Part shown: piece after piece, positions 1 through 6,353 of the stretch
How the letters are laid out: each line of letters opens with the position of its first letter
Position numbering within the stretch: the first letter of the stretch is position 1
DNA from: Nocardioides sp.
Lineage (GTDB): Bacteria > Actinomycetota > Actinomycetes > Propionibacteriales > Nocardioidaceae
Assembly: GCA_003519585.1 (NCBI GenBank)
Contig: DOWL01000092.1
Coordinates: 1,045 to 9,639, forward strand
DNA: 8,595 nt
Reading direction: 5' to 3'
Translations under genes and position numbers: made by a program
Notes under the pieces: model-generated
The model's input: the letters and a program-made list of their open reading frames with translations, nothing else
Database searches by the model: none
Told to the model about the DNA's origin: nothing

Positions 1-55
1 CGACGTCACCCAGGGCCCCAAGGGGCCCCAGGCGGAGAACGTTCGTCCCCTCTGA
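1..55 (+). CDS. cspA: Cold-shock protein CspA, C-terminal end (partial)
   Basis: Only the last 17 codons and a TGA stop (53-55) are inside the window; the first complete codon starts at base 2. The readable tail is DVTQGPKGPQAENVRPL. It matches the last strand and C-terminus of actinobacterial CspA-type proteins, single OB-fold RNA and single-strand DNA binders of about 67 residues that melt mRNA secondary structure (established for the family). The KGPQAxxVRPL ending is characteristic, but the RNP1 and RNP2 motifs lie off the left edge and cannot be checked. A strong hairpin terminator follows 16 bases after the stop, so this looks like the end of its transcript. Paralogue identity (CspA or another Csp) cannot be decided from the tail. 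Confidence 0.8.
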   Translation, partial: DVTQGPKGPQAENVRPL

Positions 56-71
56 TTCAGGACCACCGTCG

Positions 72-101
72 CGAGGCCCCACCCGGTCGGGTGGGGCCTC
101 G
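72..101 (+). terminator. Hairpin terminator of the cold-shock gene
   Basis: A perfect 13-bp stem (72-84 pairing with 89-101) closes a 4-base GGTC loop, 16 bases after the cspA stop codon. The stem is almost entirely G/C. The following TGCGTTGTT is only modestly T-rich, as is usual for actinobacterial intrinsic terminators. Confidence 0.8.
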
Positions 102-112
102 TGCGTTGTTCG

Positions 113-153
113 GGTGATCCGGTCACCACCCGATCGGATCACTGTCCGCAGTG
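113..153. repeat. Cluster of overlapping inverted repeats upstream of the 47-aa gene
   Basis: Three inverted repeats sit in 41 bases: GGTGA/TCACC (113-117 with 123-127), GTGATCCG/CGGATCAC (114-121 with 135-142, 8 bp, 13-base loop), and CACTG/CAGTG (140-144 with 149-153, 4-base loop). The first two are mutually exclusive folds. They could be a repressor operator or alternative RNA stems. No known riboswitch class was recognised. Confidence 0.45.
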
Positions 154-164
154 ACCCAGGCCAC

Positions 165-170
165 TACGCT
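165..170 (+). promoter_or_regulatory. Possible -10 element for the 47-aa gene
   Basis: TACGCT fits the TANNNT actinobacterial -10 pattern. The -35 region 17 bases upstream (142-147, CTGTCC) is poor. It would place the start of transcription near 177 and leave a GC-rich leader of about 74 bases before the 47-codon gene. This is weak, sequence-only evidence. Confidence 0.25.
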
Positions 171-250
171 GAGAGGTGCCAGGTGTGCGATCCGGGGGCC
201 CCTGCGGGTACCCCGAGTGGTACGACGACACGCGGGAGGAGGCCTTGAGC

Positions 251-394
251 ATGCACGATCAGTTCGACGTCACGCTCGAGGACGCCGACCTCCTCGGCGA
301 GGTCGAGTTGACCACCAACCTGATCATCGCCGCCAGCGAGTCCGACGAGCACCTCAGCACGGCTCAGATCGACCGCATCCTCGGGCTGGCTTAA
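251..394 (+). CDS. Small acidic protein of unknown function (47 aa)
   Basis: The start is the ATG at 251 because a very strong ribosome binding site, GGAGGAGG (235-242), lies 8 bases upstream. The open frame extends to 176 but would then put that site inside the gene. The product is strongly acidic: 11 Asp/Glu against a single Arg and no Lys, no Cys, no signal peptide and no membrane segment. It reads as two amphipathic stretches, roughly residues 9-28 (LEDADLLGEVELTTNLIIAA) and 34-46 (HLSTAQIDRILGL), the second like a short helix pair ending. Its composition and strong translation signal argue that it is real. I do not recognise a named family. It would be cytosolic, perhaps a small binding partner or regulator (inference only). 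It lies between cspA and the copper operon, and a repeat element begins one base after its stop codon. Confidence 0.65.
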   Translation: MHDQFDVTLEDADLLGEVELTTNLIIAASESDEHLSTAQIDRILGLA

Positions 395-395
395 T

Positions 396-517
396 ACCCC
401 GGCGAGTCTCGGCCCCCAGCCCGCGGCGACGCTCGCTTCGGCGCAGTCGCCACGGCCATCGGGTCCGATCGCCGGGCGCCCGCTGCGCGGGAGAGGCGGG
501 GTCGCTGCGCTCCCTCC
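396..517 (-). repeat. Dispersed intergenic repeat, copy 1
   Basis: Read on the minus strand, this element begins with GGAGGGAGCGCAGCGACCC (517-499) and ends with ACTCGCCGGGGT (407-396). Copy 2 at 6354-6470 has the same two end blocks in plus orientation. Just inside the first block is a hairpin CCCGC-GCA-GCGGG (491-479, minus strand). Farther on, GCCGAAGC is also shared with copy 2. It fills the space between the 47-aa gene stop and the copper promoter and contains no credible coding sequence. It may act as a REP-like or MITE-like structured unit, or as a terminator. No transposase is visible. Confidence 0.55.
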
Positions 518-539
518 TGCGTCTTCTATCTGAGGCGGC

Positions 540-567
540 TTGTCTTCATACCCTAGGGGGGTAGGGT
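540..567 (+). promoter_or_regulatory. Promoter of the csoR-copA operon
   Basis: TTGTCT (540-545) and TAGGGT (562-567) form a plausible sigma-70-type -35/-10 pair with a 16-base spacer. The expected transcription start is 7 to 8 bases after the -10, at about the ATG of csoR (575). No good ribosome binding site precedes that ATG. Together these suggest a leaderless mRNA, common in actinobacteria. Start-site mapping would decide it. Confidence 0.55.
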
Positions 568-568
568 A
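549..568. promoter_or_regulatory. Candidate CsoR operator
   Basis: A 7-bp palindrome, TACCCTA (549-555) and TAGGGTA (562-568), surrounds a run of six G. This is the usual architecture of CsoR/RcnR-family sites, which have a G/C tract flanked by inverted TA-containing ends. It overlaps the spacer and -10 of the promoter and ends 6 bases before the csoR start codon, so bound CsoR would block RNA polymerase and release on Cu(I) binding. Confidence 0.7.
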
Positions 569-574
569 GACGCC

Positions 575-865
575 ATGAGCGACGTACATGGCTATACCCA
601 CCGCAAGGACGACGTGCTCAAGCGGCTGCGCCGGATCGAAGGCCAGACCCGGGGCCTGCAGCGGATGGTCGACGAGGACACCTACTGCATAGACGTGCTC
701 ACCCAGGTTGCCGCCGTCACCAAGGCGTTGCAGGCCGTGTCGTTGAGCCTGCTCGAGGACCACATGAACCACTGCGTCGTCAACGCGGCCCGCTCCGACG
801 AGGCCGAAGGCCGTGCGAAGGTGACCGAGGCGGTCGACGCGATCACCCGGCTGGTGCGGTCGTGA
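575..865 (+). CDS. csoR: Copper-sensing transcriptional repressor CsoR
   Basis: This is a 96-residue all-helical CsoR/RcnR-family protein, normal for the family. The Cu(I) ligands of CsoR are present as Cys38, His63 and Cys67 (YC...H..HC), and the N-terminal half contains the basic LKRLRRIEGQTRGLQRM segment used for DNA contact and tetramer packing. In this family apo-protein binds its operator and Cu(I) releases it (established). The complete Cys-His-Cys set favours copper over the nickel (RcnR) or formaldehyde (FrmR) branches. It is the first gene of the operon, behind a palindromic G-tract operator, so autoregulation is likely. Its stop overlaps the GTG start of copZ (GTGA). The ATG at 575 is supported by the position of the promoter and operator and by family length. 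Confidence 0.93.
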   Translation: MSDVHGYTHRKDDVLKRLRRIEGQTRGLQRMVDEDTYCIDVLTQVAAVTKALQAVSLSLLEDHMNHCVVNAARSDEAEGRAKVTEAVDAITRLVRS

Positions 866-1077
866 ACGTCGCGAACCACACCGAGACCTACGCGATCACC
901 GGCATGACCTGCGGCCACTGCGAGCTCTCGATCCAGGAAGAGGTGGCCGAGCTCGACGGTGTCGTCGACGTGCGCGCCGACCACACCCTCGGCCAGGTCA
1001 CCGTGACCAGCACGCGGCCCCTCGATCGGGCGGCGCTCGCGGGCGCCGTCGACGAGGCCGGCTACAGCCTCTCGTGA
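862..1077 (+). CDS. copZ: Copper chaperone CopZ (HMA domain)
   Basis: This 71-residue, single heavy-metal-associated domain protein carries the motif GMTCGHC at residues 14-20, with Cu(I)-binding Cys17 and Cys20. The rest fits the beta-alpha-beta-beta-alpha-beta ferredoxin-like fold, ending VDEAGYSLS. Family members bind cytosolic Cu(I) and deliver it to the P1B ATPase and to CsoR. His between the two Cys is common in bacterial CopZ. The GTG start at 862 overlaps the csoR stop by 4 bases, pointing to translational coupling. The next gene again starts on a GTGA overlap with this stop. It has no signal peptide, so it is cytosolic. Confidence 0.9.
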   Translation: MNVANHTETYAITGMTCGHCELSIQEEVAELDGVVDVRADHTLGQVTVTSTRPLDRAALAGAVDEAGYSLS

Positions 1078-1967
1078 GTGGGCGGATCCGCGTGCTGGCC
1101 TTCGTCGCCGGGTGCGCGGCGCTCTTCGCGGTCGCAGTCGTCGCGGGCCGGCTGGTCGGGCCGGTGGCCGCAGAGCCGGATCCGGCTGCGGGCCACGACG
1201 ATGAGATGGCGGGGATGGAGATGGTCGAGGGCGCCCACCACGACGTGGGTGGCCTCGAAGCCTCCGCGGGCGGATACACGATGACTCTCACCGGGCCGCG
1301 CCAGACCGCGGGTCGCCAGCCACTGGCCTTCACGATCACCGACGCGGACGGCGACCCGGTCACGGCGTACGACGAGCAGCACGAGCGCGACCTGCATCTG
1401 ATCGTCGTACGCCGCGATCTCACCGGCTTCCAGCACGTCCACCCGACCCTCGCCACCGACACGGGCGAGTGGAGCACCGAGGTCGAGTTGAGCGCCGGGG
1501 CGTGGCGGGTGCTCACGGACTTCCAGCCCTCCGGCGGCGAGCCCCAGGTGCTCGGGGCTGACCTGCTGGTGGAGGGCGACTTCGCACCCGCGCCGCTGGG
1601 TCCGGACTCCCGCACCGCGCACGTCGACGGGTACGACGTCACGCTGGGCCGCGAGCGGGTCCCGGCCGGCACCGAGACCGTGCTCACGACGACCATCTCG
1701 CGCGCCGGGGAGCCGGTCACCGATCTGCAGCCCTACCTCGGCGCCTCGGGTCATCTCGTCGTCCTGCGCGAGGGCGACCTCGGCTACCTGCACGTCCACC
1801 CCGACGAGGAGAGCGGCGCCGGGCCGGCGATCGCCTTCCACACGACGTTCCCCAGCCCGGGCCGCTACCGGCTCTTCCTCGACTTCCGGCACGGCGACGA
1901 GGTCCGGACGGCGACGTTCACGGTGACCGTCGAGAGCTGGGGCGACGGCACTGGTCATGACCACTGA
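1074..1967 (+). CDS. Membrane-anchored His/Met-rich copper-associated protein with two HVHP repeats
   Basis: This is a 297-residue protein with one N-terminal hydrophobic segment (about 7-29), either a signal peptide cleaved near Ala33 or a membrane anchor. VAGC at 11-14 resembles a lipobox but sits inside the hydrophobic stretch, so lipidation is unlikely. A metal-ligand-rich stretch follows (41-57: H41, M45, M48, M50, H55, H56). The body is two related beta-rich halves, each with a hydrophobic strand, a charged turn and [21 protein letters not shown] (108-124) and [17 protein letters not shown] (227-243). The protein ends GHDH. It is translated from a GTG overlapping copZ and overlaps copA by 11 bases, which ties it to copper export. 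I infer an extracytoplasmic copper-binding or copper-accepting role. Similar proteins are usually annotated as heavy-metal-binding or hypothetical, and no enzymatic motif is visible. Confidence 0.75.
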   Translation: MSGRIRVLAFVAGCAALFAVAVVAGRLVGPVAAEPDPAAGHDDEMAGMEMVEGAHHDVGGLEASAGGYTMTLTGPRQTAGRQPLAFTITDADGDPVTAYDEQHERDLHLIVVRRDLTGFQHVHPTLATDTGEWSTEVELSAGAWRVLTDFQPSGGEPQVLGADLLVEGDFAPAPLGPDSRTAHVDGYDVTLGRERVPAGTETVLTTTISRAGEPVTDLQPYLGASGHLVVLREGDLGYLHVHPDEESGAGPAIAFHTTFPSPGRYRLFLDFRHGDEVRTATFTVTVESWGDGTGHDH

Positions 1968-4173
1968 CGCGCGGCTCCAGGAGGTGGAGCTCGACATCAC
2001 GGGCATGACCTGCGCGTCGTGCGCCAACCGGATCGAGCGCAAGCTCAACAAGCTCGACGGCGTGACGGCCAGCGTCAACTACGCCACCGAGCGCGCCTGG
2101 GTCAGCCACCCGGCGTCGGTCTCGGCCGACGACCTGGTCGCGACGGTGGCGGCGGCCGGGTACGCCGCCGCGCTTCCTCGGACGGAGCCGGCGGCCGGGG
2201 ACGGGGGAGAGGAGCGAGACCCCGAACTCGACTCGCTCCGGCAGCGGCTGCTGATCTCGGCGCTGCTCACCGTGCCGGTCGTGCTCATGGCCATGATCCC
2301 GGCCCTGCAGATCGACGGCTGGCAGTGGCTCTCGCTCACCCTGGCCGCCCCGGTCGTGGTGTGGGGCGCCTGGCCCTTCCACCGCGCCGCACTGGTCAAC
2401 CTGCGGCACGGCACCACCACGATGGACACGCTGGTCTCGATCGGTGTGCTGGCGGCATTCGGCTGGTCGCTCGTCGCGCTCCAACACGGCAGCGCCGGGA
2501 TGATCGGCATGACGCACCCGTTCCGCTTCACCCTCGAGCGGACCGACGGCCTCGACAACATCTACTTCGAGGCTGCCGCGGGCGTCACGACGTTCCTCCT
2601 GGCCGGCCGCTGGTTCGAACGGCGGTCGCGTCGACAGGCCGGTGCGGCGTTGCGGGCCCTGATGGAGCTCGGCGCGAAGGACGTGACCGTCCTCCGCGGC
2701 GGAGTCGAGACCCGAGTGCCCGTGGCAGAGCTGCGGGCCGGCGAGCTGTTCGTGGTGCGGCCCGGCGAGAAGGTCGCGACGGACGGGGTCGTCGAGAGCG
2801 GTACATCGGCCGTGGACGCCTCCCTGCTGACCGGTGAGTCGCTGCCTGTGGATGTCGGCCCTGGAGTGTCGGTGGCCGGTGCGACCGTGAACACCTACGG
2901 ACGACTCGTCGTCCGCGCCAGCCGGGTGGGCAGCGACACCCAGTTGGCGCGGATGGCCCGGATGGTCGAGGAGGCGCAGCACGGCAAGACCCAGGCGCAG
3001 CGGCTGGCCGATCGAATCTCCGGGGTCTTCGTCCCGGCGGTGATCGCGCTCTCGGTGGCGACGCTCGGCTTCTGGCTCGGCACGGGAGCCGGTGCAGCAA
3101 CGGCGCTCGCCGCGGCGGTGGCGGTGTTGATCGTCGCCTGCCCGTGCGCACTGGGGCTGGCTACGCCGACCGCGCTGATGGTCGGCACCGGCCGGGGTGC
3201 CCAGCTCGGCATCCTGGTCCGCGGCCCCGAGGTGCTCGAGGCCACGCGGCGCATCGACACGGTTGTGCTCGACAAGACCGGGACGGTGACCACCGGCGAG
3301 CTCGCGCTGGTCGACGTCGTTCCCGCTGCGGGCGAGGACGCCGCCGACGTACGACGCCTCGCCGGTGCGGTCGAGGCGGCGTCCGAGCACCCGATAGGTC
3401 GGGCCGTGGCCGGTCCGGGGCCGCACGACGCGGTCAGCGGGTTCCGCAACCTCGAGGGGCGCGGGGTGCGCGGGCACGTCGAGGGCCGCGAGGTCGTGGT
3501 GGGGCGCCCGGAGCTGCTCGTCGACGAGGGTCTGCTCGTGCCGGTCGAGATCACCACGGCCGTGGCGCGCGCCCACGGAGCCGGGCGCACGGCGGTCGTC
3601 GTGGGCTGGGACGGTCGCGCTCGTGGAGTGCTCGAGGTGGCCGACACGGTCAAGGACGGTGCCGCCGAGGCGGTGCGCCGGCTGCGCGAGCTCGGCCTCG
3701 CGCCGGTGCTCCTCACCGGCGACCACGAGAGTGTCGCGCGCGCGGTCGCCGACCAGGTGGGCATGGACGAGGTGGTGGCCGGCGTGCTGCCCGAGGGCAA
3801 GGTCGAGATCGTGCGAGACCTCCAGGCCCGCGGCCGGGTCGTGGCCATGGTGGGCGATGGCGTCAACGACGCCCCAGCGCTGGCCGCTGCCGACCTGGGG
3901 ATCGCGATGGGCACCGGCGCCGACGCGGCCATCGCCGCCTCCGACCTCACCCTGGTCCGGGGTGACCTGCGGTTGGCCGCCGACGCGGTGCGGCTGTCCC
4001 GGCGCACCCTGGGGACGATCCGTGGCAACCTGTTCTGGGCGTTCGCCTACAACCTCGCCGCCCTGCCACTGGCCGCGGCCGGACTGCTCACGCCGATGCT
4101 GGCCGGCGCGGCGATGGCGCTCTCGTCCGTCTTCGTCGTGGCCAACAGCCTGCGGCTGCGTTCGTTCCGCTGA
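1957..4173 (+). CDS. copA: Cu(I)-exporting P1B-type ATPase CopA
   Basis: A complete 738-residue Cu(I) P1B-1 ATPase, which uses ATP to export Cu(I) across the cytoplasmic membrane. In order: one N-terminal HMA domain with GMTCASC (16-22); four membrane segments (about 98-116, 124-141, 159-176, 202-222); an actuator domain with TGES (292-295); helix 5 (358-376); helix 6 with the ion-binding CPC (395-397); phosphorylated Asp439 in DKTGT; the nucleotide-domain SEHP (476-479); the hinge GDGVND (633-638); and helices 7 and 8 with YN (698-699) and MALSS (720-724). CPC plus YN plus MxxSS is the signature of the Cu(I)-specific subgroup, so silver is a possible second substrate but zinc or cobalt is not expected. 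ATG 1957 lies 11 bases inside the preceding gene. All catalytic motifs are intact. It is the last gene of the operon. Confidence 0.96.
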   Translation: MTTDARLQEVELDITGMTCASCANRIERKLNKLDGVTASVNYATERAWVSHPASVSADDLVATVAAAGYAAALPRTEPAAGDGGEERDPELDSLRQRLLISALLTVPVVLMAMIPALQIDGWQWLSLTLAAPVVVWGAWPFHRAALVNLRHGTTTMDTLVSIGVLAAFGWSLVALQHGSAGMIGMTHPFRFTLERTDGLDNIYFEAAAGVTTFLLAGRWFERRSRRQAGAALRALMELGAKDVTVLRGGVETRVPVAELRAGELFVVRPGEKVATDGVVESGTSAVDASLLTGESLPVDVGPGVSVAGATVNTYGRLVVRASRVGSDTQLARMARMVEEAQHGKTQAQRLADRISGVFVPAVIALSVATLGFWLGTGAGAATALAAAVAVLIVACPCALGLATPTALMVGTGRGAQLGILVRGPEVLEATRRIDTVVLDKTGTVTTGELALVDVVPAAGEDAADVRRLAGAVEAASEHPIGRAVAGPGPHDAVSGFRNLEGRGVRGHVEGREVVVGRPELLVDEGLLVPVEITTAVARAHGAGRTAVVVGWDGRARGVLEVADTVKDGAAEAVRRLRELGLAPVLLTGDHESVARAVADQVGMDEVVAGVLPEGKVEIVRDLQARGRVVAMVGDGVNDAPALAAADLGIAMGTGADAAIAASDLTLVRGDLRLAADAVRLSRRTLGTIRGNLFWAFAYNLAALPLAAAGLLTPMLAGAAMALSSVFVVANSLRLRSFR

Positions 4174-4175
4174 AC

Positions 4176-4189
4176 CACCCCCACGGGTG
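4176..4189 (+). terminator. Weak hairpin just after copA
   Basis: CACCC (4176-4180) can pair with GGGTG (4185-4189) around a 4-base loop, starting 3 bases after the copA stop. The stem is only 5 bp and no T run follows. It may contribute to termination between the convergent genes, but the support is thin. Nothing else recognisable was found in the 124-base gap 4174-4297. Confidence 0.25.
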
Positions 4190-4297
4190 AGAACACAACC
4201 AGGCCTATCGGGTTACTGCCGGGCATGCTGATCTACCGGTGTCTCCAGCGGCTGCGACTCGTGGTCGGTCACGTGCTCAGCGTCGCGTAGGAACTCC

Positions 4298-5383
4298 TCA
4301 ACAGGTCGCGAACAACACCGGTCCCGTCGACAGGTCGGAGAGCACCGGGCTGTCGTCGACCGGCTTCAGCTCCATGGTCACGACCCGGCCGTCCGCAGTG
4401 ACTGGACCGAGGTCGAACCGTTCCGAGAAGTCGCCACCCTGGCCGGGCGCCGGTCCGGCCGCCAGCTCGGCGCGGCTGTCGGCGTTGCGGTGAGCTCGGT
4501 CGTCGTCCTCGAAGGCCAGCGCCACCCGGACCGTGCCGCCGGGCTCGGCCGCCATCGCGAAACCGGTCAGCGGATCGACGCCACCGGCCGCGGCGATCAG
4601 CTGGTCGGCGGTGCTCTGGTCGCTGTCGTCTGCCTGGGCCATGGCCAGTGACGTACACGCGCGATCGCCCGTGTAGACGGCGGCCGAGAGCGGCTCCCCG
4701 ACCGCGTGCGCGACGTCGGCGACGCCTTGGTCGACGTGGTCGTCGTCCAACCCGGCGACGGCGTCCCGGAGGTACGGCCCGCTGTCGCTGGCCAGCAGCA
4801 CGTGGCGGTCGGGGTCCACGGCGAGGTACTGGAACTGCGGGCTGAGGTCTGCGCCGTTCTGTTCGGCAAGCCGCGCCACGAGCTGCTCGCCGCCGTTCCA
4901 GACGCCGTCCTCGTCATCTGGACGCTCGTAGCCCAGGCTCTCGAAGCCGGCGGCCAGCTCGTCGGTGTCGAGGTCGTCGGGCAGCCCGACGAGGAGCACC
5001 GAGCCGGTCGAGCTCTGGGCGAGCAGCTCCCAGGCGACGTCCGCGGGGGAGAAGCCGAGAGCGTTCTGCAGCACCGTCGCCGAGTCGACCATCGCTGACC
5101 CCGAGGTGAGGCCGGCGTCGTAGCCGTCGGCGAGGAAGGACTCGACGTCCTCGGCGGGCGAGCGTGCGTCGAGATCGGCGCCGAGCTCGCGTCGTACCGC
5201 CGCCCAGTCGGTCCAGGAGAAGCGCTCGGTGGCGGACGGCGCGTAGGCCACTGCCCGCTCCAGATCGGTGCGCTCACGCTCCTGCCACCAGTGCCATCCG
5301 GCCATCGCGAGGACGGCCACGAGCACGAGGGCGAGGCCCGCGCCGGCGACCACGATCAGCCGGGGATTCCACGGCTGTGGCAA
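4298..5383 (-). CDS. Membrane-anchored extracytoplasmic protein of unknown function
   Basis: A 361-residue protein with one hydrophobic helix near the N-terminus (about residues 9-29, preceded by Arg8 and followed by WHWWQERER), then a long acidic, soluble region expected outside the membrane. The start is the TTG at 5383: AGGAGG sits 7 bases upstream (5396-5391) and no better start lies nearby. It has exactly two cysteines, Cys243 and the C-terminal residue Cys361, which could form a disulfide. No catalytic motif or named domain was recognised. The soluble part alternates short hydrophobic strands (SVLLVGLPDDLD, FQYLAVDPDRHVLLAS) with acidic helices, suggesting a mixed alpha/beta fold. It is convergent with copA and divergent from the mutT1-like gene, sharing a 42-base upstream gap with it. 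Function is unknown, and no link to copper is evident. Confidence 0.8.
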   Translation of the reverse strand: MPQPWNPRLIVVAGAGLALVLVAVLAMAGWHWWQERERTDLERAVAYAPSATERFSWTDWAAVRRELGADLDARSPAEDVESFLADGYDAGLTSGSAMVDSATVLQNALGFSPADVAWELLAQSSTGSVLLVGLPDDLDTDELAAGFESLGYERPDDEDGVWNGGEQLVARLAEQNGADLSPQFQYLAVDPDRHVLLASDSGPYLRDAVAGLDDDHVDQGVADVAHAVGEPLSAAVYTGDRACTSLAMAQADDSDQSTADQLIAAAGGVDPLTGFAMAAEPGGTVRVALAFEDDDRAHRNADSRAELAAGPAPGQGGDFSERFDLGPVTADGRVVTMELKPVDDSPVLSDLSTGPVLFATC

Positions 5384-5390
5384 CCGGCTT

Positions 5391-5396
5391 CCTCCT
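5391..5396 (-). promoter_or_regulatory. Ribosome binding site deciding the TTG start
   Basis: On the minus strand this reads AGGAGG inside GAGGAGGAAG, 7 bases before the TTG at 5383. It is the main reason for choosing a TTG start for the 361-residue gene. The same bases lie where the -35 region of the divergent mutT1-like promoter would fall. Confidence 0.7.
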
Positions 5397-5412
5397 CGTG
5401 CGGGACTGGTGT

Positions 5413-5418
5413 GAGACT
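5413..5418 (+). promoter_or_regulatory. Possible -10 of the mutT1-like gene
   Basis: GAGACT ends 7 bases before the ATG at 5426, the spacing expected for a leaderless transcript. No ribosome binding site precedes that ATG, which agrees. The -35 region (around 5389-5395, TTCCTCC) is poor, so this remains tentative. Confidence 0.3.
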
Positions 5419-5425
5419 AACGCCC

Positions 5426-6322
5426 ATGCCCCCGACGTCGTCCGGTCGTGAGCGTGAGGTCGTCTCCGCCGGTGGGGTGGTGCTCGGCCCAGGTCGCACG
5501 GTGCTGCTGGTGCATCGCCCGAAGTACGACGACTGGTCCTTCCCCAAGGGGAAGCTGGACCGTGGCGAGCACGCCACGACCGCCGCGGTGCGCGAGGTCG
5601 AGGAGGAGACCGGGGTGCGGATCCGCCTCGGCCTGCCGCTGACCGACCAGGTCTACGCGATCCGGGGCGGCACCAAGCGGGTGCACTACTGGGTCGCCCG
5701 CCCGGTGGGCGACCCCGACGTGGGCGGCTACCAGCCCAACGCCGAGATCGACGAGGTCGGCTGGTTCCCGATCGACAAGGCTCGCAAGCGGCTCAGCTAC
5801 GAGTTCGACGTCGACACCCTGGACGAGGCCCTCGACCAGCCCAAGAAGACGCGTTCTCTGGTCATCCTCAGACACAGCGCTGCCCGGTCACGGAAGACCT
5901 GGCGCCACGACGACCGCGACCGGCCGCTGCTGGCCGCCGGACGGCAGCAGGCCACCCGGCTGGTGCCGGTGCTCGGGGCCTACGACGTACGCCGCCTGGT
6001 GAGCTCGACCAGCGTGCGGTGCTGGCAGACGCTGGAGCCGTACGCCGCCGCCAGCGGCTACAAGCTGCGCACCGACGACCTGCTCAGCGAGGAGGACGCC
6101 AGCCGTAGCCGGACCCGCCGCCTGGTCGCCCGGCTCACCGACTGGCTGGAGGAGCGGCCGGCGTCGGCCGGCGGCCTGGTGGTCTGCTCCCACCGGCCGG
6201 TCCTGCCCTGGGTCTTCGACATCCTCGACGTGGAGGACCCCGGCCTGGCCCCGGGCGACCTGGTCGTGGTGCACCTGCGCAAGGGACAAGTGCTCGCCGC
6301 CGAGCACCACCAGGTCAAGTAG
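5426..6322 (+). CDS. mutT1: MutT1-like Nudix hydrolase fused to a histidine-phosphatase domain
   Basis: A 298-residue two-domain protein. Residues 10-140 form a Nudix domain with a perfect Nudix box at 42-64 (G42, E48, then REVEEETGV), which binds Mg2+ and cleaves nucleoside polyphosphates. Residues 143-298 form a histidine-phosphatase (RHG/SixA-like) domain with the catalytic R149-H150-S151 and the second histidine in S255-H256-R257. The pair is the architecture of mycobacterial MutT1, which removes 8-oxo-GTP and 8-oxo-dGTP and also acts on diadenosine polyphosphates (established for that family); substrate here is inferred. The frame is open back to 5291, but ATG 5426 is preferred because upstream codons overlap the divergent gene and the Nudix domain starts soon after. 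In mycobacteria mutT1 adjoins polyphosphate kinase; no ppk is in this window, but pst genes follow. Confidence 0.85.
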   Translation: MPPTSSGREREVVSAGGVVLGPGRTVLLVHRPKYDDWSFPKGKLDRGEHATTAAVREVEEETGVRIRLGLPLTDQVYAIRGGTKRVHYWVARPVGDPDVGGYQPNAEIDEVGWFPIDKARKRLSYEFDVDTLDEALDQPKKTRSLVILRHSAARSRKTWRHDDRDRPLLAAGRQQATRLVPVLGAYDVRRLVSSTSVRCWQTLEPYAAASGYKLRTDDLLSEEDASRSRTRRLVARLTDWLEERPASAGGLVVCSHRPVLPWVFDILDVEDPGLAPGDLVVVHLRKGQVLAAEHHQVK

Positions 6323-6353
6323 GTGTCGATCCCGGGCGGGGTTGCTTAGATCT

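Noticed and set aside
171..235. Riboswitch-like leader (the string GCTGAGAGGTGCC recalls thiamine-type motifs)
   Set aside because: The remaining conserved blocks of the thiamine riboswitch are absent and the downstream gene has no link to thiamine.
164..772. 202-codon open frame on the minus strand across the repeat and csoR
   Set aside because: It overlaps csoR, its operator and the 47-aa gene, and has no recognisable protein features.
1107..1115. VAGC lipobox-like motif in the HVHP protein
   Set aside because: The cysteine (residue 14) is in the middle of the hydrophobic stretch rather than at its end, so signal peptidase II processing is unlikely.
1918..3726. 602-codon open frame on the minus strand opposite copA
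   Set aside because: It lies antisense to an ATPase with all motifs intact, and its His/Arg/Gly-rich composition is the mirror of a high-GC coding strand.
4251..4290. Possible terminator or RNA between copA and the convergent gene
   Set aside because: Only a 5-bp GCGAC/GTCGC pairing with a long loop and competing pairings; not better than chance for this base composition.
4239..4493. 84-codon plus-strand open frame after copA
   Set aside because: There is no ribosome binding site, it runs into the end of the convergent gene, and it has Ser/Arg/Pro-rich shadow composition.
4648..5098. Plus-strand open frames inside the 361-residue minus-strand gene
   Set aside because: The minus-strand frame has a ribosome binding site, a membrane anchor and balanced composition; the plus frames have none of these.
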